Shown in pieces: positions 58,701 through 64,000 of a stretch of 64,000 nt of DNA. Source of the DNA: Acholoe squamosa (Eukaryota > Annelida > Polychaeta > Phyllodocida > Polynoidae); the NCBI GenBank assembly GCA_949317995.1, contig OX439038.1, positions 62,082,813 to 62,146,812 of the forward strand, written 5' to 3'. The translations under genes were made by a program, and so were the position numbers. The notes beneath the pieces were generated by a model, which worked only from the letters and a program-made list of their open reading frames with translations, did no database searches and had not been told where the DNA came from. Position 1 is the stretch's first letter, and each line of letters begins with the position of its first letter.

Positions 58701-59689
58701 GAGAGGGTGTGACACTCTAGGACTGATGCTGCCCTCTGGCAGCTCTATTTCTATGCATAGCCATTGGTGACAGAGGTGAGGGGGGACTTTGCCAAAGCCC
58801 CCCCCCCCCCTAACCTCTGTCATCCATGGCTTTATGTATAGGACATAGTTCAAAGGGCATCTGCCAGAGGGTAGCAAAGGCTCTTGAGTGGCTAACCCTC
58901 TCTTAGTATATGGATAACAACTACACAGACTCAACTTAGTAACTAGAACACACCCATGGGTGGGCAACTCCTTGTGCGACGCTACCATGGGCAGTACATT
59001 TGTATTTATAATTCACCATTATGTTTCTGTCTGGTATTGGACATGAACCATTTTCAGAAATAATTAAACTTAAAGGTATATGCAAAGGCTAGAGATTTGT
59101 GAAAAGGCCCTGACTTGTCTTGTCCTCTTGAGGTAGTTACCCCCCCCCCTCCCCCCTCCCAGGACTTCCCCGCTTCTTTCCCCTGTACCCTCTACTCTTC
59201 CCTGCAATTCTAGAGATGCATGGGGCGAAGATTATGATAATAATATAAGACAATATCTATCATGGAAACCTAAATTGCCCTGATTTTTAATGGCAGAGAA
59301 TGAAAACAAATGCATAAACACTAGGTAGATCATTTAACAGGGCCCAATTGAAAGGTATTGGCCTACAGATTGGCATTATCTACACTACCATCGATGCATT
59401 ATCTCTTGCGTTTACCCTGCTATTAAATACTAAAACGGACATTCACAGATTTCCAAATAGACTATACTTTCAGCTCCTCTTAAAGAGAAGAGAGTAGAAT
59501 AGGATACACAAAAATATAATTTTTTTTTATAAAGGTAATGCAATTATAACTTACGTCTGGTAAGGACCGCTGATGCCGTTCGTGGGGTGGATGAGCACGT
59601 GGGTGCCGCCGGCGGAAGAGGGACGCTGCATCTCCCAGGGCCATACACACGGCCACCACTATCGTCAGGGTCAAAAGTTGCTGAATCAT
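55722..59689 (-). CDS. secreted precursor with two six-cysteine modules and furin sites (3 exons)
   Basis: Exons (minus): 59,689-59,555, 57,066-56,803 and 55,862-55,722, both introns GT-AG and phase 0, giving 179 aa. Residues 1-22 are a signal peptide (MIQQLLTLTIVVAVCMALGD). Exon 2 encodes module 1, from GWGCPELTCPEV to CLGCPYC with spacing C-4-C-6-C-14-C-2-C-2-C. Exon 3 encodes module 2, from LCEHVTCPVS to CISCPAC with spacing C-4-C-8-C-14-C-2-C-2-C, and ends four residues later in HQRHQ. RHQR, REKR and RSRR are furin-type sites; the first two are each followed by SLP(D/E). The layout suggests a secreted prohormone or cytokine-like precursor cut into two Cys-rich peptides and an acidic linker peptide. 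The even Cys number (12) fits disulfides. I do not recognise the family; VWC-like or antimicrobial/toxin-like folds are alternatives. Introns hold several MITEs. Confidence 0.82.
56026..56512. mobile_element. hAT-type MITE in intron 2 of the Cys-rich gene
   Basis: The ends cccggtccccgcact and agtgcggggaccgcg are inverted and continue inward (acaccatcctcgtta / taacgaggatggtgt). ACATACGT lies directly outside both ends (56,018-56,025 and 56,513-56,520), an 8-bp target duplication as made by hAT transposases. 487 bp, non-coding. Confidence 0.85.
57746..58063. mobile_element. GGGAGTGATCATTTTTT foldback MITE, complete copy
   Basis: gggagtgatcattttttaac at the left and gttaaaaaatgatcacta at the right are inverted ends. 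CTTTA lies outside both (57,741-57,745 and 58,064-58,068). The interior alternates G runs with aaattttttt blocks. Partial relatives lie at 9,123-9,280 and 29,815-29,947. It sits in intron 1 of the Cys-rich gene. Confidence 0.8.
58625..58978. mobile_element. foldback element in intron 1 of the Cys-rich gene
   Basis: The left arm gtgggcacatgggcgtgtac with gttgttatttatatactaag, and through to ctgccctctggcag, is mirrored by the right arm (gtatatggataacaactaca ... gtgtgttctagtt in reverse complement). Arms extend about 150 bp and meet at a C run at 58,800-58,810. Confidence 0.75.
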
Positions 59690-59850
59690 CTCTGCTAATT
59701 GTCGTCTGCTTCTGTAAATATGCTGGTTCTAGTCGCTGAGTGTTAAAGTGATTAGAAATTGCGCTGGTGTCGATCTGGTCTGAGTTGCTCTTCAGTGACT
59801 CTTGTGCTTGCAGGAATTGCTCGTTGTATTTACTCGTGAGCACCTTGTGG

Positions 59851-59940
59851 TTTATATACACGTCTGGATAGTCTGATGACGTGAGTGGGCTCGTCGACCA
59901 GTGGACCAATCAGCACCCAGACGCTGGGAGCGTAGCCAAT
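59851..59940 (-). promoter_or_regulatory. promoter of the Cys-rich precursor gene
   Basis: On the minus strand a TATATAAA box is at 59,858-59,851, so transcription should start near 59,825, about 135 bases before the ATG. Upstream are a CRE-like element (TGACGTGA on the plus strand, 59,877-59,884) and two CCAAT boxes on the plus strand (59,906-59,910 and 59,936-59,940) exactly 30 bp apart, typical of paired NF-Y sites. The CRE-like site suggests cAMP/CREB responsiveness, which is inference. Confidence 0.6.
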
Positions 59941-60491
<551 letters not shown>

Positions 60492-60613
60492 GGAGATCTG
60501 AAAGTGGGGGTCAAGAACTACCCATTTGCCGATAGGACCAGGAGAGGGAGTGGAAGCTTCCAAAATATCCACTAAGAAATGTCGAGGTGACTCTAGACCC
60601 CCAAGATCGCTAT

Positions 60614-60766
60614 GGGAACGTTCAACAATTATGTCACAGGTATTTAGGCATTTTTCAGGACCCAGCCACTCCTGTGTCACTGTTTTTGTATGGAACATAT
60701 AAAGGAACCAACCCAAAGACCCTCCACCCCCACCCCCTAAGCAGTGACGTAATTGTTGAACGTTCC
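60614..60766. mobile_element. 153-bp MITE with GGGAACGTTCAACAATTA ends
   Basis: gggaacgttcaacaattatg at the left and taattgttgaacgttccc at the right, extended by gtcac/gtgac, give arms of about 24 bp with one mismatch. TAT flanks both sides, compatible with a TA-type target. Confidence 0.8.
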
Positions 60767-61842
60767 CTATGACATGGGCAGCATTGGGGGTTTACAGTGA
60801 CATGAGTCATATATAGGCCTACACAGAGGCATGGGACGAATGAACTACAGTCGGCCCTTTAATACTTCCTAGAATTTGGAAAATGCATAGATAACTTCTG
60901 AGAGAGCAGAAATCGAGCGAGTCAAGTCCAGATACAAAAGAAATATACATTATGTGATAGAAAACATAGAGAAAGTAAGTTGCAAATCTTCTATCTGAGA
61001 TAATGAGAGATCTGAGGAATCAAAGGTTCGGGGAAGTGAGGGCTGACTATATTGAGACCTTTAGTTCGGACGAAGGGGATAAGCTTTGAAAAACAAGATG
61101 CCAAAGTTCCCCCTCCACTTTTTTTTACTATCAATTATTCCTACGTGTTGTCTATTATGGTACTTCTAGGGGAAAGACAAGCTAAAAGTAGCCAGCCGTC
61201 TGTCTGTGTTTGTGGACCTGGGTTTAGGGGCAGGTCAGACACCAAAACAAGTGCTGGCAGCAAAACAAGTCTGGTTCTATACTTTACCCATGACCTTTTC
61301 CAATTTGCAGAGGACAATGTCTAACGTACGTCGGGGGGGGGGGGATGGGCCTCCTGGAGACTGCCGGGATTGGAGGGATCGCGACGGCGCCCACCTTCGT
61401 TTTATTTATTCATTTTGTGGTTTTTTTCTTAGGAGGGGGGGTCTCATTATCTAAATGTTTGACTTGCCTTAGTTTTGAGCTTTGTTTCCCATTGTACCCC
61501 TGTTTTAGGTTTGTTTTGTTTTATATTGATCATATACTTCATATCAAGAACTCGTGGACAGAGTTTAAAAGCCATCACCCACTCCTTCAGTCCCCACCAC
61601 GTGTGAGTCTAAGGTTACGACCGTGTTTAGGCTGGCTGGTATGTATTTATTTGGTATTCGGCCAGGGCCCTTCCCGTGCTGTTGACGACACGGCGACGAC
61701 CTGATAGGGCCGAGTTCCAGACCCACACTGACGGTTCCCCGAAGTGGTTGCGCGTGAAAACGTAAACAGATTTGTCCACTGCGTCCCCATTCTGTCATGT
61801 ATAAAACTACGTCATAACAAGCATTGGTCAAGGCTGCTTTTC
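60767..61842. other. non-coding stretch
   Basis: No gene with a coherent structure is seen. There is a G12 run at about 61,332-61,344. Confidence 0.4.
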
Positions 61843-62204
61843 CAGGGGCGTAGGAAAAGGGGGGGCCAGGGGGGCCTGGGCCCGCCCCCAATCATGTAGG
61901 AGGTGGGGCCTGAGTATGTCTGGGCCCCTCCAATATTTTCCAAGAACTCATAAACACAATGGAAAAGAAGCTAAAACTTTACATCTAAAATTAGATTATT
62001 ATAGTGATGTCATAGGGAAAATGGGGGTCTGAGCCTAAAGTCAGATCCAAAATTTACCAAATAATTATTTTTCTATATGAATTCTATATATACGCATTAT
62101 ATAGACACCATCACGCATCAGCCGACAATTCAAGGTGGTCGCGATGGTGCCCTCGCCGCCCCCCCCCCCCCCCCCCCAATGAAGATTTGCTTCCTACGCC
62201 TCTG
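61843..62204. mobile_element. MITE with CAGGGGCGTAGGAA ends
   Basis: caggggcgtaggaaaagg at the left and tgcttcctacgcctctg at the right are inverted. ttttc lies outside both ends. The interior is rich in G and C runs (c17 at about 62,161-62,177). Ends of the CAGNGGCGTAGGAA type are common on hAT-like MITEs. Confidence 0.7.
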
Positions 62205-62285
62205 TTTTCTTCCGCTTTTCTTGTGAGTAATGTCTGAAAGTCATTTAAATAAACACTTGAGGCATCTCGAACGCCATGCTGTCGC

Positions 62286-62445
62286 GCTCTCTCTCTCTCT
62301 CTCTCTCCCTCTCTCACTCTTCCTCTGTCTGTCTGTTTGTCTGTCTGTCTCTGGCCCCGGGTCTCTGGCTCTCTGTCTGTCTCTGTCGCTGTCTCTGTTT
62401 GTCTGTCTGTCTGCGTGTCTGTCAGTCTGTCTGTCTCTCTCTCTG

Positions 62446-62484
<39 letters not shown>

Positions 62485-62493
62485 GTCTCTCTC

Positions 62494-62551
<58 letters not shown>

Positions 62552-62552
62552 G
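62286..62552. repeat. (CT)n/(CTGT)n microsatellite
   Basis: Compound ctctct and ctgtctgt repeats. They create Ser/Leu- and Arg/Glu-rich frames on all phases that are not genes. Confidence 0.95.
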
Positions 62553-62840
62553 GCTCTCGCTCACTATTAAAGTAGTCTATCTCACTATTGGACTAGTGGA
62601 CATCGACTCTGCAATGTCATCAGACAATGTGGAAATTCCCCCTCCCCCTCCCCGCTCGGCCCAGGCCCAGGGGCATATCAAGAATTTAAGATGGCTATCT
62701 TCTGTTCTCGGTATGGCATATCAGCAATCAATATTGTTCACGTCCCTTTCTTCAATTCCGACCTAACTGCACTGAAGCTGACACCATTTGTACTTGTGTT
62801 GACCCTCTTTTACACTCGTCCCGCCACCAGTAAGTGCACT
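62553..62840. other. non-coding stretch
   Basis: No supported gene. The frame through 62,590-62,890 depends on the upstream CT repeat for its start. Confidence 0.35.
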
Positions 62841-63300
62841 CCGAACAGCTCACCCCAAACTAAGGAAGCAGCTCAGCAGAACTCTCCTTGACTAACATGT
62901 CTAGACTTGCTTTACTCAGAGAGATGCTTATCCACAGCTAGAATTACGCATTCCACCAAGAAGTCTACAGCTACCCCGGTATGTGTGAGCTCTTGACTCT
63001 TGCTTGCTTATGAGCTGCTCATCCACAACATGATAATTTGACCTGGTCAAGAGCCACCCACCAACATCCAAACTTGCTCATGTCGACCCAGCGTAGAGGT
63101 CATAAGCTGCTCGATCCAATGTTACTTCTTGAATTGCCCATGTTCCAGGGTGCCGCCCTTAAGTTGACCATCCAATCTTGCTCATGGCATCTCATGGGCT
63201 ACTCGTGCCTTCCTCATGTCAACTTAAAGGGAGCTGTTCATCTAAACTTGCTCACCGACATGTAGACTTGCCCATGCCAGCCTAGGGAGCTGCTCATGGC
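62841..63300. repeat. degenerate tandem repeat (agctgctcat / acttgctca)
   Basis: gagctgctcatcc, aacttgctcatg and related strings recur roughly every 45-60 bp (for example 62,905, 63,012, 63,066, 63,106, 63,180, 63,230 and 63,290). It is an old minisatellite with many substitutions. Confidence 0.55.
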
Positions 63301-63489
63301 TCTGTATCGTGAATTTGACGCAACTTTTGGATCCAGGAGGGTCCCGAGGGGGTCAGAGCTGAATTAGGAATATAGATAGATACTTCTATATGGGTAAACT
63401 ACAGGTATGGGTGCTTATTACAGAATACCTGATTTTTCTTAAATACATGCTTGGTGACCATGGGAACCATACAAAGTGGGGATGTAGAC

Positions 63490-63910
63490 ATTTGTCCTGT
63501 TCCCAACCACTTTTTCTTTATGCCAAGAGGAAAAGTATATTTTTTGCCTCACACAAAAGTTCTTTATGCTAAATTGAGCCAATGGATGCATATTTCGAAA
63601 TAGTTATAGCAATTCCCCTTATCTTTGTGAAGATTGAGGGCCATTGACCCCCCCCCCATATTAATTTTTTGCCCTTTTTAAAAAGAAAATATTTACAAAC
63701 TTTGCCACTTTGTTGCAGTTAATCAGATGGGTATGGCATTTTCAGTTTTATATGTAACACAGAGCCCTCCCCTTCAAGATCTATTCAGAATCTTGGCCAA
63801 ATTCAGAAATCTATTTGCTTGATATCATGAAATCTGATTGATGTAAAGTGGTTGGGAACGGGACAAAAGTGGTTGGGAACAGGACAAAAGTGGTTGGGAA
63901 CAGGACAAAA
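63490..63910. repeat. GTGGTTGGGAACAGGACA tandem triplet with an inverted partner
   Basis: aaagtggttgggaacaggac is repeated three times at 63,845-63,910. Its reverse complement (tgtcctgttcccaaccactt) occurs once at about 63,494-63,513. The interval between may therefore be a foldback element. Confidence 0.7.
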
Positions 63911-64000
63911 ATGGCAAACACCCAAAATCTGAGGTTTAATCAATTATGTTGAAATATTTCTTTGCTAACAGATGATGGAAGGTGGGGTAGAATGAGCTGA

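Noticed and set aside
59544-59909. 121-aa alternative frame across the first exon of the Cys-rich gene
   Set aside because: It overlaps promoter elements and exon 1 in another phase; the signal-peptide frame with a matching splice phase is better supported.
62230-62766. 178-aa Ser/Leu-rich frame and Arg/Glu-rich antisense frames
   Set aside because: They depend on the (CT)n/(CTGT)n microsatellite; open in several phases at once.

Overview
The window looks like AT-rich nuclear DNA of an invertebrate animal, probably marine. The reasons are spliced genes with GT-AG introns, a metazoan SLC34 phosphate transporter, several retroelement classes side by side (LINE, Ty3/gypsy, DIRS-like), many short foldback DNA elements, and long (AT)n, (CT)n and (TTA)n tracts. 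The species cannot be fixed from sequence alone; a non-vertebrate deuterostome or a lophotrochozoan would both fit. Only two host protein genes are well supported. Everything before about 40.8 kb is transposable-element territory.

1-4.8 kb is a minus-strand LINE, cut by the window's left edge. Its ORF1 carries a coiled coil, a nucleic-acid-binding-like middle and a C-terminal NADAR-like domain. ORF2 has endonuclease and reverse transcriptase regions. A 412-bp insert flanked by 26-bp direct copies of the active-site motif splits the RT. 5.7-7.1 kb is a decayed BED-finger, hAT-like transposase relative. 9.4-9.9 kb and 27.1-27.5 kb are related arrays of a GTCCACA-containing repeat in opposite orientation.

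11,359-23,980 is one 12.6-kb Ty3/gypsy LTR element with recognisable LTRs. It has a gag-like region (coiled coil, capsid-like part, CCHC knuckle) and a pol in which the whole RT catalytic core is missing: the protease active-site strand is joined directly to the RT thumb/connection. The integrase keeps only its zinc-binding end. About 3.8 kb of hydrophilic, coiled-coil and zinc-finger-like accessory ORFs follow. One of these is interrupted by a 5'-truncated minus-strand LINE with a 6-bp target duplication; another insert of about 1.1 kb with inverted ends lies between gag and pol.

24-40 kb holds MITE-like elements, a tRNA-derived SINE, a decayed minus-strand DIRS-like element (gag and RNase H pieces), and a cluster of three MITEs sharing the end GGCTCCACTACGCGA.

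40,994-50,817 (+) is an SLC34/NaPi-II sodium-phosphate cotransporter. I could assemble eleven coding exons with consistent phases (667 aa), including both QSSS repeats, the glycosylated extracellular loop, a Cys-rich C-tail and a PDZ-type end. Its introns hold microsatellites, a TIR element and a large foldback minisatellite rich in CRE-like TTACGTCA sites.

55,722-59,689 (-) is a three-exon gene for a 179-aa secreted precursor. It has a signal peptide and two six-cysteine modules of nearly identical spacing, separated by furin-type sites. I do not recognise the family. Its promoter is compact: TATA, a CRE-like site and two CCAAT boxes. The remaining sequence to 64 kb is MITEs, (AT)n and (CT)n tracts and degenerate tandem repeats.
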